Positions 11,226 to 21,897 of a stretch of 64,000 nt of DNA are shown piece after piece. Position numbers and translations under genes: made by a program. Position 1 is the first letter of the stretch; each line of letters opens with the position of its first letter. Origin of the DNA: Blastobasis lacticolella (lineage: Eukaryota > Arthropoda > Insecta > Lepidoptera > Blastobasidae); the NCBI GenBank assembly GCA_905147135.1, contig LR990052.1:12710200-12774199 (forward strand), in the 5' to 3' direction. The notes under the pieces were generated by a model, which saw nothing but the letters and a program-made list of their open reading frames with translations, was not told the origin of the DNA and made no database searches.

Positions 11226-11484
11226 TAGTGTCCGATCGAAGATTCGGCTTTGGCTTCTGGCACCTTCGGCCAAAAAACACCTTTGGCGTTTCCGGGATCT
11301 CCGCAGGTGCTTTTTATGGTTTTTGACAAATAAATTGCAACGTAATTTTATTTATCTCTAGATCAACTTCTAGCGATGGTTTAAATTACCTTTCTATATT
11401 ATACCGTCAATTTAAGTTTTAAAATAATTAATATTATTAATTGTAGCAAATCATGAAAAAAAATTGACTTTAGGTCGGACACTA
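11226..11484. mobile_element. hAT-like MITE, 259 bp, with 8-bp target duplication
   Basis: The termini are TAGTGTCCGA at 11226 and its complement TCGGACACTA ending at 11484. They are flanked by GTTCTTAG (11218-11225) and GTTCTTAC (11485-11492), a 7-of-8 match. An 8-bp duplication is the hAT hallmark. The left interior carries ttcgg/ttcggc repeats; the right interior is AT-rich and non-coding, so this is a non-autonomous element. Confidence 0.75.
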
Positions 11485-11767
11485 GTTCTTACACATCGAA
11501 TGCAATAATAATTAATAAGATACCTTATATTATATTTTACTAAGTATTAGTACGTATAACGTATTTATTGTCTGTCTCTGTCACCCAAAACGGAGTTTAC
11601 GTGTATTTTAAATGGCGATAGAAAACCGTGACGTCTGCATGATTTTGTGTCGCCCTCTCTCTGTCTAATTTCAATTCAAACGTACATCATCTAGATTATT
11701 TTGAAATACTTTTTTTTTATACTCTTTATGCAAATCTCCTAAGTAATGAAAAATTCAGTACCATGTG

Positions 11768-11840
11768 GTAACAAGCTTCGCTTCTTTGTGGATAGATGGC
11801 GCTGTGTGAATTGTCCAAACATATTTATTTATTATTATTA
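11768..11840 (+). mobile_element. SINE family B 3' fragment
   Basis: Matches the 3' part of the family B copy at 23203-23459 read in its own orientation: aagcttcgcttctttg, then agatggcgctgtgtgaat, gtccaaacatatttattt and an ATT tail. The head is missing. Confidence 0.55.
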
Positions 11841-11939
11841 GGTATTCAGTATCCCAAGATTAAAAAAGCTTCCACGGGATTTTGCTGTATCATATAACTC
11901 AAGAGATCACATAATTTAAGAGTAGCTCCGATACAACAA

Positions 11940-12032
11940 ACAAAGAGGAGTGTCTTTTTAAAAGGGCTTATTTGCACTAAACTGTCATAAAAACTATTAC
12001 TACGCAAACGAAGTCGCAGACAACAGCTAGTA
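11940..12032 (+). mobile_element. Fragment of the 'cagctagt'-ending repeat
   Basis: Ends in acgaagtcgcagacaacagc followed by tagtaa, the diverged terminus of a very common insect repeat (consensus cgaagtcgcgggcaacagct). The same class occurs inside the palindrome arms. Only the terminal 90 bp or so is recognisable. Confidence 0.5.
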
Positions 12033-12226
12033 AACTATATTCTTGTTTTTTGGATGAAACAAGACGATTTGAAAACTTCTTAATTACAGAATGTGTGGCT
12101 AAAATATGTGGAGAATCAAATGTCATTTGGTACCAGTTTAAAAAAAACAAAAAGTCTATTTAAGCTCTTATGAAAAGACACTCTTCGATAAACGACATCT
12201 AAAAATGAAACCGTCACTTACGCATT

Positions 12227-12495
12227 GTTCTATCGCGGTCACAAATATACATTTTAAAAACATTCAGCGGATTTCTTACAACGTAAGTACCTTGCGTATA
12301 CCGTACCGTACGTCCCGTTCCCGAGTAGCCAGATAACAATTCACTTCCAATTTTACGCCATGTCCCTAGCTCACGTAATTTCCCTGCTATCGGCTGCACT
12401 CTTGACCTAAAGTCGGTGCTTTGCGGCGTCCTGGTCCTTTCAGTTCCGAGTGCCCTCGAAGTCTCTCCGACACTCTGCGGGTTGATCACCTCTTG
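12227..12495 (-). CDS. Weak candidate exon ending in a splice donor (minus)
   Basis: The minus-strand frame from about 12495 down to 12227 is open for about 90 codons and ends at ACAATGC|GTAAGTGA, a good donor. There is no in-frame ATG near its start, so it would be an internal or non-coding exon. Alternatively a second frame with ATG TTT TTA (14 codons, MFLKCIFVTAIEQC) also runs into the donor. The block is CpG-richer than its surroundings. A + strand donor lies 520 bp away (12748), suggesting a divergent promoter between them. No homology recognised. Confidence 0.2.
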
Positions 12496-12647
12496 TATCA
12501 GCTATTTGTGGTGGCGGTTTTAAAGTTGCGTAGGCGATTTTCGAGTGGAGGACTAATTACAATGAGACACGTAGCGTCGGTTCTCGATAGCGTCGAATCG
12601 AAGGGTCAATTTAAACATAGAAAATTGACACTTATCTCAACAATGTG

Positions 12648-12748
12648 ATGCTCATATTTCTCCAGAGATTAAATAAGACGCGCAAATTCGTTCGCAATCT
12701 ACGAGTATCTGCGCATCCAGCGCTGAAAATTGATTTTTGTGCACATCG
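12648..12748 (+). CDS. Weak candidate first exon ending in a splice donor (plus)
   Basis: ATG at 12648 (MLIFLQRLNKTRKF...) is open for 33 codons and meets ATCG|GTAAGTTTG at 12745-12757. In frame, the donor's TAA is the stop. No TATA box stands upstream. A frame this short is often open by chance, so the donor is the main support. Product unknown. Confidence 0.2.
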
Positions 12749-13044
12749 GTAAGTTTGTGCATAAGAGTGAATTTGGTGTGTTATCTTTTAATATAGATTG
12801 ACGCTTCGATTTGGCTGTAGCTTCGTGACGCCGTAGCCGTTTTGGCTGTAGCTTCAGTAGAGCTTACGCACTGCATCTAATCCGAATGCGAGAAAATGCT
12901 GGCGGTGGTAGCCAATGCATTATTATTATTATAAGCTACTGTAGGGCAAAGGCCCCCTTTCCATTTTCCATTTCTTCCGGTAAGTTAAAAAAAAAGTAAC
13001 CTACTAAAATGTATTTCAATATAAAATGGTAAGGGATCGTTAAG

Positions 13045-13112
13045 AAAATATTTGAGTATATGTAAACTTGGTCGGGGGTTATACGGCTTTTTTTGTCGGT
13101 TAGGTTATAACG
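13045..13112 (+). mobile_element. Right end of 'CCGACGAAAAAAG' MITE family
   Basis: Shares 'gagtatatgtaaacttggtc' plus gggggtt with the 23478 copy (opposite strand) and the 55283 fragment. It ends in ttttttgtcggttagg, whose complement matches the family's other terminus (ttaaccNNcgacgaaaaaag). This shows the family has terminal inverted repeats. Confidence 0.65.
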
Positions 13113-13374
13113 CCATATAAATTATAATCTTATAATACAAAATTTAAATAGCTTATTATTTAAATCTCAAAATATTATCATGTATAGCCATGATAGCCAT
13201 GAGTATGTTTCTCTTTCTCCCATCTCTGTAGATAGTATTTAAATACATACGCAGAGTTTCCGTCTAGTCACTCCTTTAAAGTATTATCAATTTGATTCAA
13301 CGCTGCCATTCCATAGCTTTTATTCAGTTTTGCCATATAATGTTTTCCGATAATATCTTTGCATCGTCCTAGTT

Positions 13375-13866
13375 CAGAGATGGCGAACCTTTATTGGCAA
13401 ACGTGCCATATTTCATAAAATTACAAAAAATAACAATATGGCCATGACGTGCCGTCAGAGATTTTTGGGCGTTTCAGAAACTGGGCGTTGGGGATACAAA
13501 AGATTTCAATGCGAATTTCTTATGTTATTTTTATCTGATAAGAATAACTCACAAATATTCACATGAGTGTTCGAATATATGAAAATATTGTACTTAAAAG
13601 TAAGAATCAGCTTTTTTCAGACAACTATAAATTGGCAGACAGTATTAGCGTTTTGAGTCATTATAGCCGGACAGGCTTTCTATTACATTTAATTTTAATT
13701 CGTTACTTTGCGATAATTTTTTTAATCCATATTTAACTAGACGGAAAGTTTAGACGTATGCCTAAACAAAAACCTACCTAACTTGTGTTATTTACATTTC
13801 ATAAATTATTGTCGTGCCGCGATATTTTTGCCGTGTGCCATCTGGTGGCACATGCCATTGTTTCAC
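13375..13866. mobile_element. Possible hAT-like non-autonomous element
   Basis: Starts with CAGAGATGGCGAACCTTT, typical of hAT elements whose ends read CAGxGATGGCGAA. It contains aacgtgccatatttcataa near the left end and gccatctggtggcacatgcc near the right, after which tttcactatcca looks like a decayed mirror terminus (ttcgccatcactg). No clean target duplication found. Confidence 0.45.
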
Positions 13867-14734
13867 TATCCACATCTTATTTCACTCCAATACGTTCCCT
13901 TATTTTATTACATACATCAGCTCCGCATCACAGAGAGGCAGGTAGAGTCCTGACACGCCTCTTTTGCTACACATTCATACATCTTTTATATATTACACTA
14001 TGTCAATTTTTATCATAAATTGAGACGCCTTCCATATTTTTTAACGCTCTAATTTCTACTGCATTTAACTTACCTTCATGCTTCTTACCTGCCGTACCCA
14101 TTGATCATTTCCATGAGTACTATGACTACTCTAGGAACTCGTGAAAGCGAAGGTAACGTTAATAAAGGAAAGCAGATAACTAACACCCGTATTATTACAC
14201 CTACATGCTATAAATGTGACTACACGTTCCTACTTTGTAAATATTTATAAGTTAGGTAAATCAAATTGTAAATACATTAATAATTTTCTAACTATTTTAT
14301 ATATATTTAGGTAGGTACATATTATTACTTAACCCTTGGTTATGTACAATATTTAGTTTTGTGTTGATATATTCCAGTGCCCGTAATGTTTACCTATAAA
14401 TGTATACCATTGCATGTACAACTTATGAAGCAATAAATATTGAATATTATGGGGTCTTATAGTGCACGTGGACGCACAGGGCTCCTGACAATACTTGTAG
14501 TGGCAATCGGTACTATGCGTCCGCCAAAATGAACGAAATTGATAAGAGCCGTATTAAATGAAGGTCTTTTTTTTAAAGCTCTGGCACCTAGGCCAATAGA
14601 AATACCCATTTGCTTCCGTACCATACTGACTGACCGAAACAGCAATGAATCAAACAAACCGTTGCTGGCTCGACGATGCCGTGGCGCAAAGCATTTTATT
14701 GTATTGACGTTCATAAGTGTTTGTGTAAACCTAA

Positions 14735-14775
14735 CTTGAATAAAAATATTTGACTTTGACTTTGACTTTGAATAT
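14735..14775 (+). mobile_element. Non-LTR retrotransposon 3' tail with TTTGAC repeats
   Basis: aacttgaataaaaatatttg followed by three to four TTTGAC units. Such a short tandem tail behind an AATAAA-like motif is the 3' end of a CR1-like LINE in Lepidoptera. Upstream sequence has no recognisable reverse transcriptase. Confidence 0.5.
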
Positions 14776-14779
14776 GCAC

Positions 14780-16120
14780 CATTCACTTAGCAAAGAGCCG
14801 CTGTCAGAAGTTACTTCGTGTAGTAAATACGGGTGTAATACCCATAGGTATTCAAAAAGGTATATATCCGCCAGTTTTCTTTTATTCGTCTTCCTCAAGC
14901 CTTGAACTGTGCAACTTACATTGGCTGGAGAAACTTGGCTCATATCCGAACGTATCCTACTTTAATTTCACGGATAATATTGAAAAGTTCATGGATATGT
15001 TCGTTTCGCAAGAGGATTGTCGTAATCTAGAAATCGGAAAGAAAACTTTGTAGCTCCGGATGTTCTTACGAGCGCATACTAAAACGTTCCGAACGCTGCT
15101 AAAAGTTTATGATTCACGGCTCATACAGTGAGATTGGGTATACCTATTTTAATAATAATAAAATTTGTATAATAAAGTGGAACTAGTGTACAAAGGATGA
15201 TTTAATTCTTCGTCTTTTATTGATCATTTTAATACTGTGTCTGTGCCTAGTTGTATAAAATTAAATCATTTTTCTTCTTTGACGTTTATTTTCTCGAATT
15301 GTAGAGAAAAGGCATTTCACCTCACCTTCAACGACATCCAAGATAATATGATGCTTATTGGAGTGTGCATATTTCGTAATTTACTAAATTAACTTTTATT
15401 GGAACCGAGTTTATTTTCAACCACCCAGCTCTGTAGGTAACCTGAATCAAAATCTATTTATGTATGTAGCAGCCACCGAATCTAAAACAATTAACCAATT
15501 GATTGATTCCGTTTGCCAACAATCAATCTGGACGCAATCGGTGGCCAATTAAAAATGTAAATAAGCTACGCTTTCAATCTTATAATTTGTAAATGTTAAT
15601 TTCCCGCTTTATTAATTCGTCTGGGGGTAACGGAGTTGCTTAATATTATCATAAAACGACAAATTTAATAAAGTGGCCGTCAACGTTGAATAATTCAGGA
15701 GGGATGTCGGGACATTATACATTATTTATGATGATAACATGTCGTAGGTAACATACGTCTATCTTCGCTCTGTGGTTTTGCATCTCGGGCACGTCTAAGC
15801 GATATTGAGGGCCGCAGTCGAGTTGCTTGCGAGAAAGCCGGCCATTTTAAACTGCTAAGCTCTCTAAACAATAATGGACAGACATCAATCATCCTCACAG
15901 ATAACAGCTTATTTACTCTCGACCGGTACAATATTACCTTAGAGTCGACAATCTGACTACTTTGTCATTGCGATAGTTTACGTAAATATTGCTATGCTGA
16001 CGTCCCCTTGAAGTAGTTGTTGAAATAAATTATTATTATTAGGTTGTAAATTGATGTGAAACATAAATAATTGCAGATTACTTTGAAATTGAGAAGCTAA
16101 ATAAGACAATCAGATGAAAG
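14780..16120. other. Non-coding stretch, nothing recognised
   Basis: No gene or repeat recognised. A small stem (agccaccgaat at 15471 with atcggtggc near 15537) is too short to call. Confidence 0.35.
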
Positions 16121-16647
16121 GTGGGACCACACTAGGCGTAAGTGCGTGTCAGCGGAGCAACTTTGTATTAAATGGAATTCTTTGCAGTGGCGTGTAATTG
16201 CGTTATACAAATTGAAATAAAAAAATATTCAAAGCATTTACTAAATGTTTCCGACCCGATTCCGAGAAAATTGACCGTCAAGTTTAAGTTTGTTCCGACT
16301 AAAGGCCTTGCCACATACAAAGCTCGGCGCGAGCGCGGTGCGTTATTTGCTAGGCAACCATCGCGCGGCGCGATGGTTGCCTAGCAAATAACGCGCCGCG
16401 CGATGGTTGCCTAGCAACTATCGCGCCGCGCGATGGTTGCCTAGCAAAAATCGCACCGCGCTCACGCCGCGCTCGCGCCGAGCTTTGTATGTGGCAAGGC
16501 CTTAATCGTTTTCTTGCCACAAGCGGATAAGCAACATAGTAAATTCGGATACAACTCGGATGGCTAGTGCGTAAGTGGTCATAGAAAATAGGACTGCGGC
16601 TGCTTTTAGTGGTATAAGCACCCTTGTTACGTCTAGGGCGGTCCCAC
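16121..16647. mobile_element. Outer inverted-repeat element hosting a nested MITE
   Basis: The left end GTGGGACCACACTAGGCGTA (16121) and the right end, whose complement is GTGGGACCGCCCTAGACGTA (16647), form imperfect 20-bp terminal inverted repeats. Without the inner 200-bp element and its duplicated TAA the host is about 324 bp. It is non-coding. No clear target duplication, so superfamily unassigned. Confidence 0.55.
16303..16502. mobile_element. PIF/Harbinger-like foldback MITE, 200 bp, TAA duplication
   Basis: Perfect terminal inverted repeats start AGGCCTTGCCACATACAAAG and run on through gctcggcgcgagcgcgg; the right arm has an extra 11-bp unit. TAA flanks both sides (16300-16302, 16503-16505), as PIF/Harbinger elements make. 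The centre holds a tandem unit of about 28 bp, repeated three times, containing GATGGTTGCCTAGCAA and GC-rich palindromes (CGCGCCGCGCG). It is extremely CpG-rich for this window and non-coding. Confidence 0.75.
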
Positions 16648-17168
16648 GTAAGAGAATACTTTTAAAATTGTCTAATAATGACCGAGATAGTTTAAAACGT
16701 TACTTTAATATTACAACTTATCTGGTTTAATGGGCAGTAAATCGAATGTTGCATTTAACTCAATTTATTTACTTGGTCGGTTTTACGCACATAAAAGCTC
16801 TCTCAAGTAATCAAATAATTGAAAAAAAAACCGTTCAAATAATTGTAAAAGATGGCGTTGATTAGGCAAATAAATTAAAAAGAGTTCGTAACATGTATAA
16901 AAATATAGACATTTTGCGCTTTCATCTTAGAAAAGGTACTAAATCAATGTATCTTTTCACGAAACACCTTTCCGAGTAACTTCGGTAACCAAATTCAATA
17001 ATTGAGAAACCTGTCGAAGCAGCGCCATCTAATGAGCCACGCCGAACTACACTTTATACTTTTTAAAGTAGCTGTCTGAAAATCTCCCATCGACATTTTG
17101 AATTTAACCAAAATCACAACTTGTTTCATATAATTGTAGTAATTACCTAACGTATAGTATTAACTCTT

Positions 17169-17258
17169 GGTGTTGCTTATGTCCATAGGCAGCGGTGACC
17201 ACTTTCCATTAGGTGGCCCGCTTGCCTGTTTGCCTGCCGTACCTATAACATAAAAAAA
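17169..17258 (+). mobile_element. Retroelement 3' end (GGCGGTGACCACTT family)
   Basis: gtccataggcagcggtgacc, actttccattaggtggcccg and an ATAACATAAAAAAA tail. The same terminus occurs at 32262 (+), 35663 (-) and 46463 (-), and in longer form at 29736, 33343 and 46647 (-). Confidence 0.65.
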
Positions 17259-17954
17259 TGCCTAATAAAATCTATGTCTATGTCTAAAAGAACACGGTAA
17301 ACATACTCGTTAAAACATAATACAGTAGCGTAGACAATGGGTGTGCAATTGATGCACTTTTGCTGTTTCCAAGCGCCTTCTATTCCGTGTATTCGGAAGA
17401 GTGCAGTAACGAGTCGGAACTCAAGTTTCGTCGTCGACGTCTTGGTAAACTAGTCGGCTCGAACTCGAAACTGATATGTTGCTAGTTAAGGTTTTAACTT
17501 CTCCGTAACTATGGATTGGTCTATTTTTCGTCGCGGATATCGCAGACTTAGGTAGGGGAGCCAGGGGCATATACTAACAGATTTTACTATTTTATCAATT
17601 GAACGGAATTTATACTAGCTAGGGATATAATTTTTAAACCCTTTGAAGCGTCAACGACCTCTCTATGATTTTTAATTAAAAACTGCAACTAATGCCTTGT
17701 ATTTTAGCCGCAAACATACGTTTTATAAAAAAAGATACTTGTTAATACTTGCCCCAGTTTGGGGGTAAGTTTTAACTACCTTGGGGTAAGTATTAACAAT
17801 AGTATCTTGATATGATTATGATAATATTTCATAAATATGAGTAGAAAATAAAAGAGTGTATATCATATTTAACGTTTATACTATCAGAAAGTTATCAATT
17901 TGTAATATTAAATTCGTTTTTTGTACTATTTGAGGCAAATAGTTCAAAATATCC

Positions 17955-18060
17955 AATCTGGTACCAATGTCACGGAGTCGAAAGCAGTCGCTCCGCAAAA
18001 TCTTGGATCATGGTCAAGGCAAACCCGGGGCCGGGATATTAACGCCAATATGACTATTAT
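17955..18060 (+). mobile_element. SINE family A 3' fragment
   Basis: aatctggtaccaatgtcacg, then gcagtcgctccgcaaaatc, atcatggtcaaggc and the 3' end gatattaacgccaatatgac. Lies tail to tail with the next copy, inside the 1.23-kb element. Confidence 0.75.
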
Positions 18061-18095
18061 AATATTTTTCAAAAGAGTATTTGTTGCATAAAAAA

Positions 18096-18352
18096 CATTT
18101 TAGCGTTAATGTCCCAGTTGTGCCCTTTCGAGGGCCCGGGGTCCGCCTTGACTATAGTGGAGCGACTGCCATCGGACCTCCGTGACCGTGCTACCAGGGG
18201 AGCCTGACCTGATTGGATCATGGTTACACATTCAGTCGCCTGAATGTGCAACGCCTGAATGAATCAACTAATGGACATAACTCTTGGCCGCATAGGATTC
18301 GAACCTAGTACCTCTCGCTTACGAGTCGGATACCCTAACCGCTCGGTCATGT
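18096..18352 (-). mobile_element. SINE family A, with tRNA-like head, internally deleted
   Basis: On the minus strand the head reads as a tRNA-like unit (ggattcgaacctagtacctc and ttacgagtcggataccctaa on the + strand are its complement). The body is shortened by an internal deletion around 18250. The 3' end lies at 18096, facing the + copy at 17955-18060. Confidence 0.8.
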
Positions 18353-18941
18353 TGCATTAAATACACGGGGGTTAATACTTGTTAATACTTGCCCCATACG
18401 ATTTGCTAACACTTGCCCCAGAGGCAGATGTATCACAAAAATATAAATCAAAGAAAAGTACGTTTATAATGTGGTTAAATGGAAACAAAATACTATACGA
18501 GATGATATCTACTACCATTTAAAATAATTTCAGTCCTGTTTACGTAAATAATTAAGAAACAAATCAAAAAACAACGAGTTAAAAAATGTTCTTTTACCTG
18601 ACAAAATTCACGCCTCATACATAACCTTGCTCTGCGGCATGCCATTGGCGACTGATAGGTCGCAACATGTCTGTGGTCATTCACTGACGCCTATAACCGT
18701 ACGTACCTCAGTCTTTTATGTATAGTTTGGCGGCAATCGGCCTGTTAATACATACCCCGTTAATACAAGCCCCTGGCTCCCCTACTACGATTTTGCAATT
18801 TCGTTGCTGAAGTATCGGTGTATCGTGAACCTCGAAGAATTTGGCAAATTAATGCACTAGTCGGCTTTAAATAACGCACAATGACTAGTTCGGTTTCGTA
18901 AATACGATGCCGAAACCAACCGATGGGATTTACCTTGTCAT

Positions 18942-19257
18942 CATCATTATCTTGGCGTTAATGTCCCGGTTGTGGTCTCGCGCAAGAGGGCCGGGGGCCG
19001 CCTTGACCATGATCTAGTATTTTGGCAAATCAAGTAATTACAGTGACCCGTGACCCTGCTACCAAGGGAACCTGACCAATTGGACCATGGTTACACGTTC
19101 CGTCGTCTGAATGTGCCGGTTTCGTCACGATGTTTTCCCTCACCGTAAGAGCATCGGTTAGTGTTCGACTAATGTACATAGTACATGGCGGTAGTCGGAT
19201 TCGAACCCGGTACTCTTGCGAGTCGGATACCTTTACCACTAGGCCACCGAAGCTCAT
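18942..19257 (-). mobile_element. SINE family A, near full length
   Basis: Complete order on the minus strand: tRNA-like head (complement of ggattcgaacccggtactct), cttacggtgagggaaaaca body block, ttccc..ggtagcagggtcac block and 3' end (cttggcgttaatgtcccggt on +). Slightly diverged. Confidence 0.85.
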
Positions 19258-20733
19258 TATTACCGCCTTGTATTCCTATATTATAAAGTATTAAATATTT
19301 ATTTTCTATTAAATTTACCACTGCAGCTCAATGGAACAATATAATTATACCTAAAACTGTTACGTAAATGTAGACCAGTGACTAATAAGTACGAGTAATC
19401 GAATACGTAGATCTTTACGATTTCAGGTTTCACAGTCAATGATGTTGGCATAAACGCACCATTATCTAGTTGCGCGGTAGACAAGATGCAGTGCCGCCGC
19501 CGTGATTCGAAGCAGATGAGTTGCGCGGGCGCATATGCTTGTGCGTCATTATATTATGCTTATTGTCTATTGCGCTCGTATATATTCATGACCTATATTC
19601 GTTGTAAATATACACTTATGCGGTTTTTAAATAGCCGGTGTATAACAGGCTTGATTATTGATACATATATTGGTACGGAGGGTATCTACTTACGACTAGG
19701 TCACACAGTTACAACGTGGCAGCATTGAAATTTTTTGTTAACTTGTCTTAATGAAATATTAGGAAATCAGATGTTTGGTACCCTATTGCCATTGGATGGA
19801 CATCTCGTTGGTTGTCGTTGTGGTATTTTAAAACGAGCGCACTGGTCCAGTGTTCATGTGATTGCGAGACCGATGATCAAAGGTTATCAGGGCTCGTAAT
19901 GTCTGAGAACTGAATGGGTAACCGTTTCGTACTATGAGGCTAGTCGAACTTCAGCACCGCAATGAGTTCGCCACGCGTTAGGCGTGCCTCCAAATTCCGT
20001 AGGCGAAGCGAGGTTGACTAAGATCTTTTGCTGGGGCCCGGTGGCGGGTCGTACAGTTTAGGGCCCAGTGACGGTTCTTATTAATTTATTTTAATTTAAA
20101 AAACTTCAAAAGTGATGTTCAATATTCAGCAGATACTTTTCTGTTAATTTGATTGCTTCGATCTCTACTAACCCACGCATGAATGTTTCACGAACTACCC
20201 ACATTTATTTTATTCTTGTACAATTTGTCTTTTTCAGTCCATAAATAGAATAAAACTAGGTAGCAGAGACGGCTAACAGGTGGTTGCGTACCTATATCAA
20301 TCACTCAGAACGCCAACAAATATCGCTAAGGCAGAATATTGAACTCCATTTATCAATAATCTATACAGACGCACGAACTATAAATATAGTTACCGAATAA
20401 GTTTCAAGATTCCTGGAAGCCGATCTGAGATCAAAGTGAAATGATGCCAATATTGGTTATGATGTACTGTTATAAAAATATACAGCGATTCAGTCCGCCG
20501 GATGGGAGCGAGTAGGGAAATGGTCTATTCCTGGAAAACATTTACTTAAGTTTCCTTTTTTCTCGAAATTGATATCGTCGAATGTTTAATGACCATTTCG
20601 TGATACAATGACAAACAAATAGAATTCCACAAATCTTAACTTTTACAAAGAGGTTGGTGAGGAAATACTAAAGCGGTTCCAAAAATATCTAAATCTTATA
20701 TTGAAAATGAAATAATTACAATTATGTTAATTC
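19258..20733. other. Non-coding stretch, nothing recognised
   Basis: No coding or RNA signal. A minus-strand donor-like site at 19684-19690 (GTC|GTAAGTAG) has no accompanying frame or promoter. A phrase ttgtctttttcag (acceptor-like) ends near 20238 with no open frame after it. Confidence 0.35.
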
Positions 20734-20788
20734 AGGCCATGATCCAATCTGGTTAGGACTAGTACTCGCGCGCGAGACCACAACTATT
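20734..20788 (+). mobile_element. Small SINE family A remnant
   Basis: ccatgatccaatctggttag and gcgcgcgagaccacaac match two parts of the family A body with a large deletion between them. Confidence 0.4.
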
Positions 20789-20799
20789 ATGAGGCTAAG

Positions 20800-21061
20800 G
20801 AATGGAACGCGTCGCCTGCCTGTACGTTCCCATTATAATCTAGACGCCTTCTAGGCTAGACTGAATAAGTTGTTCCTAGACATCCTTCCCAGAACTATCA
20901 TCGGCCGCATCGTCACTTACAACCAGTACGGCTATCACAAGTGTGTCCGCGACACAGCTCGCGCTGCGAGAGAGCTTTTGTTTCCTTCTCTCAATACTAA
21001 GATGAAAGAGACACGGTACTTAAGTCGCGCCATTTCTCGCGCCATATGCAGGATAGTCTAA
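20800..21061 (+). pseudogene. Possible retrotransposon C-terminal remnant
   Basis: One frame reads NGTRRLPVRSHYNLDAF, a TAG at 20852, then ARLNKLFLDILP and on to RAICRIV at 21061, about 86 codons with a single stop. The balanced composition and higher GC than the surroundings suggest once-coding DNA. The 3' UTR at 21398-21505 matches that of the retrotransposon fragment at 53417, so this may be the tail of a related element. I do not recognise the protein with confidence; it could belong to another transposon or an old host gene. Confidence 0.4.
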
Positions 21062-21397
21062 TTATATAAAAAGAACTCGCTGGACATGAGGGGCTGATGG
21101 AGGCAAGAATGACACTGCAATACTTTCAGAGCGAACTAGTACAAGTTATAGTTAGTAATAGTTATTTCATTCCCTTTGAAAAGCTCCTGAGGCAAATTAT
21201 TGAGATCGGAAAATGAAACCGTACAAGCTTTTCTTTGAACCACTGTATTTCCTCTCGGTCGCATTAAAAACTGAATAAGCAGAGTTAATATAATGTCCAT
21301 CAATAGTGTAATATTAGTTGTGATTCTGGAGAATTCTCATACCTTCTTATTGCGTCACGATAAGGTAGATACAAAGGGATACTTTATACATTATTAT

Positions 21398-21505
21398 TAA
21401 TGATAAGACCACCATTTGTACTGCTTATCGTACCTATATTTTGTAACTGCGTACGTGTCCTGTGGTGCGTATATTTATATAGAGTTTTGTATTGAATTGT
21501 ATTAT
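21398..21505 (+). mobile_element. Non-LTR retrotransposon 3' UTR
   Basis: aatgataagaccaccatttg and gagttttgtattgaattgta match 54312-54418 (gtgataagaccgccctttg ... gagttttgtattg plus TTGTA repeats). Same family of 3' end, no reverse transcriptase next to it. Confidence 0.6.
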
Positions 21506-21867
21506 ATGAAACCTTAAGGGCACTGCAAAATTAGGAACATAATATTTGGCTAGCGCAATTACATAGTGTCATAAGCACGCAAGCGCAAGTAAAATTCTCA
21601 CATCTATACTTACCTACATCGCACAAACAACGACGTGTTACATTATAGCAGAAATAAAACCACTTGATAAAAAATGCTACTATCGAAAAGTACACACCGA
21701 GGCAGGTAAGTAGTGAACTCGTATATTAATACCACCACGAGAAATTAATTAGTGGCGATTTAGTTTGGGACAAGTTTGACGCAGCGTGACCTCACTGTGA
21801 CGCAGATCCCAGGGGAAGACGTACGACGGAGCAATGTACGTGAGACGTAATACGTAATTGCCCCGGC

Positions 21868-21874
21868 TATAAAT
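21868..21874 (+). promoter_or_regulatory. TATA box with TGACGCA/TGACG sites upstream
   Basis: GGCTATAAATAA, with two TGACGCA sites and a TGACCTCA in 21778-21804 and acgtgagacgtaatacgta just above it. Start expected near 21898. Similar in plan to the promoters at 1680, 6035 and 44773. Confidence 0.45.
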
Positions 21875-21897
21875 AATGCGGACAGCTGTACTCGATT

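Larger units (their letters stand above)
17552..18785. mobile_element. 1.23-kb DNA element with GTAGGGGAGCC termini
   Basis: Left end GTAGGGGAGCCAGGGGC (17552-17568) and its exact complement GCCCCTGGCTCCCCTAC (18769-18785). Inside the ends are repeated motifs of the form GTTAATACTTGCCCC: at 17740-17762, as GGGGTAAGTxTTAAC twice at 17761-17800, twice at 18370-18420, and degenerate at 18743-18770. Subterminal repeats like these often bind a transposase. No transposase frame is left, so it is non-autonomous. Two SINEs sit inside (17955-18352). Superfamily unknown to me; no target duplication is clear. Confidence 0.7.

Noticed and set aside
14070..14130. Minus-strand ATG GAA ATG ATC AAT GGG TAC GGC AG|GTAAGA and a second GTAAGT
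   Set aside because: Two tandem donor-like sites but only eight codons, no promoter features, and gtaagt words are frequent in taggtaagt-rich lepidopteran DNA.
21600..21625. Minus-strand donor GATGTAG|GTAAGTATAG
   Set aside because: Matches the background gtaggtaagta word of the genome; no frame or promoter upstream.
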